A stretch of DNA of 7,251 nt from Deltaproteobacteria bacterium (GTDB taxonomy: Bacteria > SAR324 > NAC60-12), in NCBI GenBank assembly GCA_003541985.1, contig DPLM01000328.1, positions 1-7,251 of the forward strand, in the 5' to 3' direction. How positions within the stretch are numbered: the first letter of the stretch is position 1; each line of letters begins with the position of its first letter. Positions 1 through 6,027 of the stretch are shown here, one piece after another. Under the pieces are notes generated by a model. That model worked only from the letters and a program-made list of their open reading frames with translations, was not told where the DNA came from and did not search any database. The position numbers were made by a program, and so were the translations under genes.

Positions 1-317
1 CCCAAAAAGAAATTTCTGGTTACTGATGCTAAGGCATTCAGGGCGAGATCTTGATAAACAGTTCCAATGCCTGCATCAGAAGCCTCGCGAGGAGACTGAA
101 AATGAACCACTTCTCCATCAACCTTGATCTGACCGCTTGTTGGTGGATGAACTCCGGAGAGAGCTTTGATCAGCGTTGATTTACCTGCCCCATTGTCACC
201 GAGGAGGGCATGTACTTCTCCAGGGTAGACATCAAGATCAATTCCGTTAAGGGCAGTAAAACTCCCAAATTTTTTGACGAGGTTTCTTACCTCTATCAAT
301 GGTTTTTGATCACTCAT
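1..317 (-). CDS. Sugar ABC transporter ATP-binding protein, N-terminal part (runs off left edge)
   Basis: This is the energising subunit of the sugar importer; it binds and hydrolyses ATP on the cytoplasmic face of the permease. About 105 residues are visible, starting MSDQKPLIEV. The Walker A motif GDNGAGKST is at residues 40-48, and the Q-loop is at TVYQDLAL with its glutamine at about 89. The GDNGAGKST variant and the DAGIGTVYQDLAL stretch resemble the single-domain FrcA-type ATPases (about 260 residues) more than the duplicated RbsA/XylG type; this is from memory of the families. The signature motif, Walker B and H-loop lie outside the window. The ATG is preceded by GGGAG with 9 bases of spacing, inside the end of the permease gene. 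Only 2 bases separate it from the permease stop, which implies tight co-expression. The substrate is unknown. Confidence 0.93.
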   Translation of the reverse strand, partial: MSDQKPLIEVRNLVKKFGSFTALNGIDLDVYPGEVHALLGDNGAGKSTLIKALSGVHPPTSGQIKVDGEVVHFQSPREASDAGIGTVYQDLALNALASVTRNFFL

Positions 318-319
318 CG

Positions 320-1918
320 CTAGACACTCCCAATAATTCTTTTACGAATATTTTCGTTTGTCAGTGCAGCACTTACTAGAACTGCCCCCAAGAAAACACG
401 GTAGAATGAACCATCAATTCCAGGAATGTAGAAAAATGCCTCCTTAGCAATTCCAAAGATCACGGTGCCCAGCAAAATTCCAAGGATGGTTCCAAATCCA
501 CCTGTAAGAACTACACCTCCAATGACCGCTGCAGCAATAGCCTCCAATTCTTTCAAATTACCCTTTGCAGCATCAGCCGTATTTACCTCAAAGACTTGAC
601 AGGCTGCGAACATCGTGGCGCAAAAAGCTGTGAACACAAACAGTGATATTTTCACCCGATTTGTTGGAACTCCATTAGCTCGGGCAGCACTGAGATTTCC
701 GCCGGTAGAATAAATCCAGTTTCCTGCCTGCGTTTTACTTAGGACGATGTAGCAAAATAAAGCCATAATAAGCCAAATCATAACGCATGCGTACAAGCCC
801 GGAGCAAACCGGTTCCCGAAATTGTTGACGTTCCAGTCAACTGCGTAATAAAGCCAATCAAAGACAGGCTGTAGGATATTGCCCCCAAAAAATTCTGCCA
901 CTGGTCGAGCTGTTGGTAGCGTATCTACGTAAGCCTTTGCTAGATCAAGGTCGGTAACTGCTTTTGCTTGCACTGCTTGCACCTCAATACCCGCATCAAT
1001 TTTGGCTTGAAGCATTTTTTGCATTGCCTCATTTCCAGATCTGATGGCGTTGTCCAAGGATCTTTGCAGCGTTTGCAGCATTTTTTCTTCTTGCATCATA
1101 GTTTTTGTTACAGCAACCTTTTGATTTATATAGGTTAATTGCTCAGTTATTTTTGTAAGGGTGGTGTCTGGAGCAGATTTAAGGATTTCGAGGAGCTGAT
1201 CATTTGGTAAGGCCTTTGCGGTCTCTCTTTCCATCTCTCCAAGCCCCGGTACTTCAATAATATTTTTTATATCAGGTAAATCTGTGACCGTTGTGGATCC
1301 AGCTGTTTGGTCGTCACGTTTGTTGAAAGCCCGGTAGCTTACCTCAGTCAAACCTCTGAGGAAGAAAAGACCTCCTAACGTTACAATGAATGAAGAAATT
1401 CCAGATTTGACTATAAACCATCCCTGAAACCAGCCAAAGGATAAGGTCAAACATAGAGTGATCAGGATTGCCGTCAACGGGGAAACATTTTGAATTTCAA
1501 AAACACGGAGGCCTTCGATCGTGAAACCATCTGAAAAAGATGGATATGGTATAATGATGGTGAAACCCCACTTAAGGATCATCGCCATACATCCAGCAGC
1601 AAAGCCAGCCATTGAACCTATGGAGAGATCAAATTCACCAGAAATGATCAACATTCCTGCCCCTAATGCTATAATTCCTAACTGGGCAATCACTCGAAAA
1701 TTATTTCGGATTCCCAGAGCGTTAAATCCTTCTCCTGTAAAAGGATTAACGGAGAATTGACCTTCCGGAATAGAAAAATAACCCAGCATTCCAAAGAGCA
1801 ATAGCATTACTCCAAAGGGACCAATTTCTGGCCGAGCTAGTAATGTCTGGAACCAGTTTTTTTCCTTATGTCGGTCACCTTCATTCCTTTCAAAGATGTT
1901 CGATGTTTCAGAACTCAT
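320..1918 (-). CDS. Simple-sugar ABC transporter permease (BPD_transp_2 / RbsC-FrcC type) with a large helical insertion
   Basis: This is the inner-membrane channel subunit of a CUT2-type sugar importer. I start it at ATG 1918 (532 residues, MSSETSNIF), with GAAG 6 bases upstream. The open frame extends to 1975, but those extra codons are encoded by the terminator hairpin and its T-run, so the longer start is unlikely. Family hallmarks are the ISGEFDLSIGSMAG segment (about 92-105), the cytoplasmic coupling loop GGNLSAARANGVP around 406-418, and the glycine-rich AAAVIGGVVLTGGFGT helix region at about 462-477. RbsC-like permeases are usually about 320-430 residues. This one is longer because of an extra, mostly helical, Gln/Lys/Met-rich stretch at about 205-340, placed between the IVTLGGLFFLRGLT helix and the PVAEFFGG segment. 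By homology that loop faces the periplasm. The gene lies between the binding protein and the ATPase. The sugar is not identifiable. Confidence 0.92.
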   Translation of the reverse strand: MSSETSNIFERNEGDRHKEKNWFQTLLARPEIGPFGVMLLLFGMLGYFSIPEGQFSVNPFTGEGFNALGIRNNFRVIAQLGIIALGAGMLIISGEFDLSIGSMAGFAAGCMAMILKWGFTIIIPYPSFSDGFTIEGLRVFEIQNVSPLTAILITLCLTLSFGWFQGWFIVKSGISSFIVTLGGLFFLRGLTEVSYRAFNKRDDQTAGSTTVTDLPDIKNIIEVPGLGEMERETAKALPNDQLLEILKSAPDTTLTKITEQLTYINQKVAVTKTMMQEEKMLQTLQRSLDNAIRSGNEAMQKMLQAKIDAGIEVQAVQAKAVTDLDLAKAYVDTLPTARPVAEFFGGNILQPVFDWLYYAVDWNVNNFGNRFAPGLYACVMIWLIMALFCYIVLSKTQAGNWIYSTGGNLSAARANGVPTNRVKISLFVFTAFCATMFAACQVFEVNTADAAKGNLKELEAIAAAVIGGVVLTGGFGTILGILLGTVIFGIAKEAFFYIPGIDGSFYRVFLGAVLVSAALTNENIRKRIIGSV

Positions 1919-1932
1919 TTTGATCTTCAGAT

Positions 1933-1964
1933 AAAAAAAAAGGACTACATTTTTGCAGTCCTTT
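1933..1964 (-). terminator. Intrinsic terminator between binding-protein and permease genes
   Basis: Read on the minus strand, AAAGGACTGCA pairs with TGTAGTCCTTT (11 pairs including one G-U) around an AAAA loop, followed by an unbroken run of nine T (three of them shared with the stem). It begins 26 bases after the binding-protein stop, and the T-run ends just before the permease ribosome site. The position inside the operon suggests partial termination, giving more binding-protein than permease/ATPase message. The structure is seen directly; the expression effect is inferred. Confidence 0.85.
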
Positions 1965-1990
1965 AATGATTTCAAATTCCTGATTTCAAC

Positions 1991-2920
1991 TTATCGGTCG
2001 ATACCTGCAAGGGCTGAAACTGAGGAAGCGTTTGATTTGTCAACGAATCCTGGACCTGATGGTATATTAGCTCCTGGCAAAAGGCCTGCACCTGTGTTGT
2101 ACAGATGCAGAACTACTACAGGCATGTAGCCTTGCAGTCGTTGCTGCTGATCAATGGTGAATGAGACTTTACCAGAGTTGATCATGTCCATAACCTCTGG
2201 GCTCAAATCAAAACAAGATAAGTGGACTGACATGCCAAGATCTGACAATGCTGTATTGACACCCGCACATACGTTTGGTGAGACAGACAAAATTGCGTCA
2301 ATATCTGGATTTGCTTGCAGAGCTGCAGTTGCTCTTGTGACGATGGTGGCTGCATCGTGGGTTGTGTCCACGGAAGAAATAATTTTTACACTTTCCCCAT
2401 AACCTTCGCAACGGTCAGATAAGGCTGTGTTATATTGTTCAGGAGTCATGCAAAGTGCCTTTGTAGCGCCCTCAGCTTTGGCCCTAATGCCAGCTTTTTG
2501 TCCTGCCAACTTCTCAGGTTGTCCAACGTGCATCAAAGCCCCGAGGCTTGCAGAAGATTCAAGACCAGAGTTCATTGTAATAACAGGTATACCTGCTTCC
2601 ACAGCAGCCTTAATAGCTGGGCCGAGGGCATCTGGATCTGGTAGAGAGATCACCATACCATTAGGCTGCGTTGCCGCAGCAGCTTGGATTGAACTCGCCA
2701 TGTCAGCCATATCTCCGGATGGATTATAGATGTATTCAAACTCTGCTCCTACAGCCTGAGCAGCATCCTCACCACCTTTTTGAACTACTGGCCAGAAGGG
2801 GTCCTTCCCCTCGCCGTGAGTGATCATCACATATCGCTCAGAGTGGCCCCCAGCCAATGCTGTCACTGCAAGCATCGCTACCGCAGCTACAGCGACCGCA
2901 AACGATTTCATACATTTCAT
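1991..2920 (-). CDS. Periplasmic sugar-binding protein of an ABC importer (Peripla_BP_4 / RbsB-like)
   Basis: This is the soluble periplasmic receptor that delivers a sugar to the permease encoded next. I start it at ATG 2920 (309 residues, MKCMKSFAVA) because GGAG lies 6 bases upstream. The in-frame TTG at 2932 and ATG at 2926 overlap or abut that site, and the ATG at 2911 is too far from it. A signal peptide is clear: basic start, hydrophobic core at about 7-20, and a likely signal peptidase I site after ALA at residue 23. The mature part has the two-lobe type I binding-protein pattern: YVMITHGEGKDPFWPVVQKG near the start, ISLPDPDALGPAI at about 91-103, GIPVITMNSG at 110-119, and FTIDQQQRLQGYMPVV near 254-269. 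Four cysteines (about 157, 171, 218, 236) fall in the mature protein; the first pair, in ALCMTPE and SDRCEGYG, may form a disulfide. Length fits the family. Ligand unknown. Confidence 0.93.
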   Translation of the reverse strand: MKCMKSFAVAVAAVAMLAVTALAGGHSERYVMITHGEGKDPFWPVVQKGGEDAAQAVGAEFEYIYNPSGDMADMASSIQAAAATQPNGMVISLPDPDALGPAIKAAVEAGIPVITMNSGLESSASLGALMHVGQPEKLAGQKAGIRAKAEGATKALCMTPEQYNTALSDRCEGYGESVKIISSVDTTHDAATIVTRATAALQANPDIDAILSVSPNVCAGVNTALSDLGMSVHLSCFDLSPEVMDMINSGKVSFTIDQQQRLQGYMPVVVLHLYNTGAGLLPGANIPSGPGFVDKSNASSVSALAGIDR

Positions 2921-2926
2921 TTTCAT

Positions 2927-2930
2927 CTCC
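2927..2930 (-). promoter_or_regulatory. Ribosome binding site deciding the binding-protein start
   Basis: GGAG on the minus strand lies 6 bases before ATG 2920. Upstream in-frame candidates (TTG 2932, ATG 2926) overlap or directly touch it, so they are poor starts. This supports a 309-residue precursor with a normal signal peptide. Confidence 0.75.
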
Positions 2931-2961
2931 AATCAATAGTTAAATTTGGGTTTTGAGTCAA

Positions 2962-3058
2962 ATTTTCCAGAACTAACCCACTTCTACAATTTCATACCAT
3001 TTCCTACGGGCCTGTAATCGCTCAACCTGTATTATGAGTGTGCAAAAAACTGGAAAAT
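2962..3058. repeat. Widely spaced perfect 9-base inverted repeat in the sugar operon leader
   Basis: ATTTTCCAG at 2962-2970 is the exact reverse complement of CTGGAAAAT at 3050-3058, with 79 bases between. Both arms lie in the predicted untranslated leader upstream of the binding-protein gene. They could be paired operator half-sites or the base of an RNA fold, or may have arisen by chance in AT-rich DNA. Confidence 0.4.
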
Positions 3059-3068
3059 GATTCTTATC

Positions 3069-3098
3069 GGCTTTCAGAAAGATAATTCTTTATTAGCC
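3069..3098. promoter_or_regulatory. Nested dyad next to the predicted transcription start (possible operator or leader hairpin)
   Basis: The outer arms GGCT (3069-3072) and AGCC (3095-3098) enclose AAAGA (3078-3082) and TCTTT (3087-3091) around a TAAT centre. The element begins just downstream of the predicted start site of the sugar promoter, a usual place for a repressor site. The symmetry is imperfect (unequal gaps of 5 and 3 bases), and no known regulator motif is recognised. Confidence 0.3.
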
Positions 3099-3106
3099 AA
3101 CAACGC

Positions 3107-3136
3107 AATATAGCTTGATGAGGTTAGTTATGTCAA
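3107..3136 (-). promoter_or_regulatory. Sigma-70-type promoter for the sugar importer operon
   Basis: On the minus strand TTGACA (3136-3131, perfect -35) is followed after 18 bases by TATATT (3112-3107, one mismatch from TATAAT). Transcription would begin near 3100, giving a leader of about 180 bases before ATG 2920. This is the best promoter match in the gap and points towards the binding-protein gene. Confidence 0.6.
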
Positions 3137-3323
3137 ACAGCTTTGCAGAAAATTGATCTACAAAATATAAGTTACTTTTAGATTCATTAATTTAATATTA
3201 ATTTCAAAAGGTTTGAATTGTCTGACTCAATTTCGGATCAGCTTTGTGATTCTGTCAAAAGTTATAAAGCAATAAAAATTGATACAACCCGGGAACTAAA
3301 AACTCGAACGCTCCGGTATTATG

Positions 3324-4133
3324 TTAGGATTTTGGGTCAAAATAATCCCTTAGTGCGTCTCCAAGAAGATTAAAGATAAGAACAACAAACAGAATAGCGA
3401 GACCTGGAAAAACAGAAACGTGCGGCGCTTCCCACAAAACGTAACGCCCCTCAGACAGCATGGCTCCCCAACTTGGGATTCCAGGAGGAGCTCCTAGCCC
3501 CAGAAAGCTAAGGCTGGATTCAGAAATGATAGTGCCAGCTAAACTGAAAGTAGTTTGAACAATCACTGGTGGCAAAATGTTTGGTAAAAGATGAAGGAAC
3601 ATTACCCTCCACGATGGCATCCCTGATGTTCTAGCAGCTAGCACGTATTCTTCTTCCCTAACAGACAGTACCTGTCCTCTAACAAGTCGAGCGTAAGCAA
3701 CCCAACCAAGTGCTGACAAGGCCAAGATGACATTGTTGATATCAGGCCCAAGGACCGCCACAAGGGCAATTGCCAGCAATAATCCTGGAAATGCTAGGAG
3801 AACGTCAACGATTCTCATCAACACAATATCTATCCAGCCTCCAAAATAGCCTGAGAGCAAACCCAGGCTAACTCCAATCACAGTTGAAATACCAATTACC
3901 CAAAAGCCAACATAAAGTGAAATACGTGCTCCTGCCAGCAGGCGACTAAAAATATCACTGCCATTTTCATCAAGTCCCATCCAGTGATCGAAAGAGGGTG
4001 TCTCCAGTTGACGGATCAAATCCATCTTGTCAATGTCATACGGGGCAATCCAAGGAGCTAGCAATGCTGGAATTATAAAAAAGCTGAGGAGTATAAGAAA
4101 ATAAAGGCGAATACGGCCTAGGGGACGGCTCAT
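3324..4133 (-). CDS. Peptide/nickel-type ABC transporter permease, DppC/OppC-like
   Basis: This is the second inner-membrane subunit of a peptide-family (PepT) ABC importer, 269 residues. It has a hydrophobic N-terminal helix (about 10-30) followed by a periplasmic stretch with the family sequence HWMGLDENGSDIFSRLLAGARISL (50-73, compare HxLGTDxxGRDxxSR). Further membrane segments follow. The cytoplasmic EAA-type loop YVLAARTSGMPSWRVMFLH (163-181) leads into LLPNILPPVIV, then LSFLGLGAPPG (208-218) and the C-terminal GDALRDYFDPK signature. Its ATG overlaps the stop of the upstream permease in ATGA with no obvious ribosome site, so translational coupling is expected. The partner is the DppB-like protein. 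No binding protein or ATPase of this type is present nearby, and the substrate (peptide, nickel, opine, sugar oligomer) is open. Confidence 0.93.
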   Translation of the reverse strand: MSRPLGRIRLYFLILLSFFIIPALLAPWIAPYDIDKMDLIRQLETPSFDHWMGLDENGSDIFSRLLAGARISLYVGFWVIGISTVIGVSLGLLSGYFGGWIDIVLMRIVDVLLAFPGLLLAIALVAVLGPDINNVILALSALGWVAYARLVRGQVLSVREEEYVLAARTSGMPSWRVMFLHLLPNILPPVIVQTTFSLAGTIISESSLSFLGLGAPPGIPSWGAMLSEGRYVLWEAPHVSVFPGLAILFVVLIFNLLGDALRDYFDPKS

Positions 4134-5050
4134 GAGAGGCGGATACGAGGATCTAAATAAGCATATAGTAAATCAATTACTAGATTTACCATGACGTAGC
4201 TTCCGGCAATGAACAGCACGCAACCCTGAACTAAAGGATAATTTCTACTGTTAATTGCAGAGATCAACAAGTTGCCTAGACCAGGCCAGTCAAAGATGGC
4301 TTCGGTGATAATCGCCCCGCTCAATAAAACCCCGACTTGTAGGCCAATCACGGTGACGATCGGAATGAGTGCATTTCGGAGCGCATGTCGAAATAGAATT
4401 CGTAATTCGGAAATTCCTTTTGATCTTGCAGTACGGATGTATTCAGCCTGAAGAGTTTCAACTACCGAAGATCGAGTGATCCGCGCCAGAATAGAAGCCA
4501 ATGAAGTGCCAAGGGTCAATGATGGAAGAATGAGATGTTCCAAACCACCTCTCTCATTGACCGGTAAAAGGTCGAGATAGATTGAGAACACCAGGATCAA
4601 CATTGGTCCAAGCCAAAAATTTGGAATGGAGACACCCAGCAAAGAGAAAATCATTGATCCCTGATCGATCCAACTTCCTTTGTTTACCGCAGCAATAAGT
4701 CCAAGTGGCATTGCCACCCCAATTGTCACGACCATGGCACCAAACATCAGTTCCATAGTTGCTGGGACGCGTTCCATGATTTCCTCAAATACTGGCTTCT
4801 TGCTAAAAAGAGAAGTCCCCCAGTCTCCCTGTAAGAGGTCACCAAAGTATCTAATGTATTGAATAATCAAGGGGTCGTTGAGGCCTAGTTGGTCTCTAAG
4901 AGTTTCTCGATCAGCACCTAGGGCAGAATCCCCCAGCATCAAGTCGATGGGATCCCCAGGTATGAAATGTAGAAGCAGAAAGACTAGGGTTGCGACTCCC
5001 CACAGAACTGGAATTAAGAGCAGGAGTCGACGCAGCAGGAAATTTCCCAA
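4130..5050 (-). CDS. Peptide/nickel-type ABC transporter permease, DppB/OppB-like
   Basis: This is the first inner-membrane subunit of a PepT-family ABC importer, 306 residues. The start codon is TTG at 5050. It gives the usual DppB beginning (GNFLLRRLLLLIPVLWGV), and the next in-frame Met is not until residue 38, so TTG is well supported. Family marks include FIPGDPIDLMLG (29-40), LRDQLGLNDPLIIQY (51-65), GDWGTSLFSKKPV (75-87), and the EAA-type loop YIRTARSKGISELRILFRHALRNALIP (204-230). EAIFDWPGLGNLL (250-262) and the C-terminal DPRIRLS ending follow. It starts 3 bases after the DUF6489-like stop and overlaps the DppC-like gene by 4 bases. AGGA lies about 10 bases upstream of TTG, a rather long spacing. 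It should pair with the DppC-like subunit; substrate unknown. Confidence 0.93.
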   Translation of the reverse strand: MGNFLLRRLLLLIPVLWGVATLVFLLLHFIPGDPIDLMLGDSALGADRETLRDQLGLNDPLIIQYIRYFGDLLQGDWGTSLFSKKPVFEEIMERVPATMELMFGAMVVTIGVAMPLGLIAAVNKGSWIDQGSMIFSLLGVSIPNFWLGPMLILVFSIYLDLLPVNERGGLEHLILPSLTLGTSLASILARITRSSVVETLQAEYIRTARSKGISELRILFRHALRNALIPIVTVIGLQVGVLLSGAIITEAIFDWPGLGNLLISAINSRNYPLVQGCVLFIAGSYVMVNLVIDLLYAYLDPRIRLS

Positions 5051-5053
5051 GGC

Positions 5054-5374
5054 TCAGTATTCCTTGGAGGACACCGGTTGCTGCTTAGATTTTGAGGAAG
5101 AAGAGTCCTTCATGGTCTCATGTTGATTTGAATCCGATTGATTGGCCTGGTTCAACATGGACTCCATATTTTCCATCATGGAGTTCATGAAATTTTTGCT
5201 AAACTGCAAAGTTGGCCCCATAAGTTCGCTCACCGCATCTTTGTCAACCTGCCCATCCTTTAGGTTTTGCTGAAATTGCTTCAGGAGGAGCCCTTGAACG
5301 TCCTGAATGTCTGGGAGGCCAAAGACCTGGCGAATCTCTTGTGGAGTTGCCTCAATGGAGATGTTGATTTTCAT
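5054..5374 (-). CDS. Small uncharacterised protein, DUF6489-like
   Basis: A 106-residue soluble protein of unknown function. The N-terminal MKINISIEATPQEIRQVFGLPDIQDVQ resembles the start I recall for DUF6489 proteins of proteobacteria (MK-x-x-I-x-x-x-x-TPEEAR-x-FLGLPDV), a family without a known role; a profile search would settle it. It is followed by an amphipathic, Met-rich stretch (MGPTLQFSKNFMNSMMENM, about 52-70) and a polar Ser/Gln/Lys tail that is probably disordered (about 78-106). There is no signal peptide or membrane segment, so it is likely cytoplasmic. The ATG at 5374 has AAGGA just upstream, the clearest ribosome site in this operon. It lies 12 bases after leuD and 3 before the DppB-like gene. 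Confidence 0.75.
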   Translation of the reverse strand: MKINISIEATPQEIRQVFGLPDIQDVQGLLLKQFQQNLKDGQVDKDAVSELMGPTLQFSKNFMNSMMENMESMLNQANQSDSNQHETMKDSSSSKSKQQPVSSKEY

Positions 5375-5386
5375 ATTTCCTTGCCA

Positions 5387-6007
5387 TTAACGGACAAACA
5401 TCCAGGGAGCTTGTTTCTGGTAATTCGCTTCAAATATTTCAATATCTGACTGGTACTGAAGAGTCCAACCAATATCATCCAGTCCGTTTAGTAGCCGATG
5501 TTTGACAAATGAATCGATTGCAAAACTAAATTCCAATCCTTTTGGGCTCTGGACTTTTTGGTTGGGTAGATCAACTGTTAGTTCACAGCCAACATTTTCT
5601 TCAATTTCTGTGAAAAGCTGCTGTACAGAATCCTCTGGCAGAGCTACGAGCAAAATACCGTTTTTGGCGCAGTTATTATAGAAGATATCCGCAAAACTGG
5701 GTGAAATAATGCTTTTGAAACCATAATCGAGAAGAGCCCAAGGAGCATGCTCTCGGCTAGAGCCACAGCCAAAGTTGTCTCCTGCAACTAAGATTTGTGC
5801 ACCCTGATAGCGGGACTGATTTAGGATGAAGTCAGGATTTAGATTTTGCCCAGCATCGTCAAGAAAGCGCCAGTCATGGAAAAGATGAATTCCAAAGCCA
5901 GTCCGTTCAGTTTTCTTCAAAAATTGCTTCGGAATAATTTGATCAGTATCAACATTGACCTGGTCCAACTTAGCTGCAGTCGCAGTGAGTGTTTGAAAAG
6001 GTTGCAT
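5387..6007 (-). CDS. leuD: 3-isopropylmalate dehydratase small subunit
   Basis: LeuD is the swivelling-domain subunit of isopropylmalate isomerase. With LeuC it converts 2-isopropylmalate to 3-isopropylmalate in leucine synthesis, in the cytoplasm. At 206 residues it is full length (E. coli LeuD is about 201). Characteristic segments are NVDTDQIIPKQFLKK (18-32), GDNFGCGSSREHAPWAL (about 76-92, substrate-contacting loop), SPSFADIFYNNCAKNGIL (about 101-118) and the C-terminal LNGLDDIGWTL (174-184). ATG 6007 is chosen because it gives the standard MQPFQTLTATAAKLDQVNVDTD start; it has only a weak AAGA upstream and follows the leuC stop by 20 bases. The pairing with leuC makes the identity secure. 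Confidence 0.97.
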   Translation of the reverse strand: MQPFQTLTATAAKLDQVNVDTDQIIPKQFLKKTERTGFGIHLFHDWRFLDDAGQNLNPDFILNQSRYQGAQILVAGDNFGCGSSREHAPWALLDYGFKSIISPSFADIFYNNCAKNGILLVALPEDSVQQLFTEIEENVGCELTVDLPNQKVQSPKGLEFSFAIDSFVKHRLLNGLDDIGWTLQYQSDIEIFEANYQKQAPWMFVR

Positions 6008-6027
6008 TCTTATTTGAATAGGTTCAG

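Larger units (their letters stand above)
2933..3323. other. AT-rich intergenic region between two divergent-function operons (same strand)
   Basis: About 390 bases without a supportable gene on either strand. It holds the promoter at 3107-3136, a dyad at 3069-3098 near the predicted transcription start, and a widely spaced inverted repeat (2962-2970 with 3050-3058). A short dyad TTCAAA-AGG-TTTGAA lies at 3203-3217, next to an AT-rich patch (about 3185-3202). I see no hairpin plus T-run that would end the leu/dpp transcript, so read-through or Rho-dependent ending is possible. Confidence 0.7.

Noticed and set aside
1919..1975. 19-codon N-terminal extension of the sugar permease (MKSLKDCKNVVLFFYLKIK)
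   Set aside because: It is encoded by the terminator hairpin and its T-run; ATG 1918 has a ribosome-site-like GAAG 6 bases upstream and gives a sensible start.
2154..2729. Plus-strand open frames opposite the binding-protein gene
   Set aside because: They lie wholly within a well-supported gene on the other strand, have no recognisable protein features, and overlap one another.
3203..3217. Dyad TTCAAA-AGG-TTTGAA as an operator or terminator
   Set aside because: Six-base AT-rich arms are expected by chance here, there is no T-run after it on the minus strand, and it lies well upstream of the promoter -35 box.
3253..3258. A second minus-strand TTGACA box upstream of the sugar operon
   Set aside because: No acceptable -10 lies 16-18 bases downstream (the bases read about CGAAAT), unlike the pair at 3107-3136.
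3260..3323. Possible terminator after the DppC-like gene (T-rich stretches, a CCCGGG palindrome at 3289-3294, CAAT-TTTT-ATTG)
   Set aside because: No stem of useful length is followed by a T-run; the candidate pairings are 4-6 bases or interrupted.
5267..5449. Plus-strand frame spanning the leuD/DUF6489-like junction
   Set aside because: It overlaps two supported minus-strand genes, has no ribosome site or family resemblance, and looks like a shadow frame.
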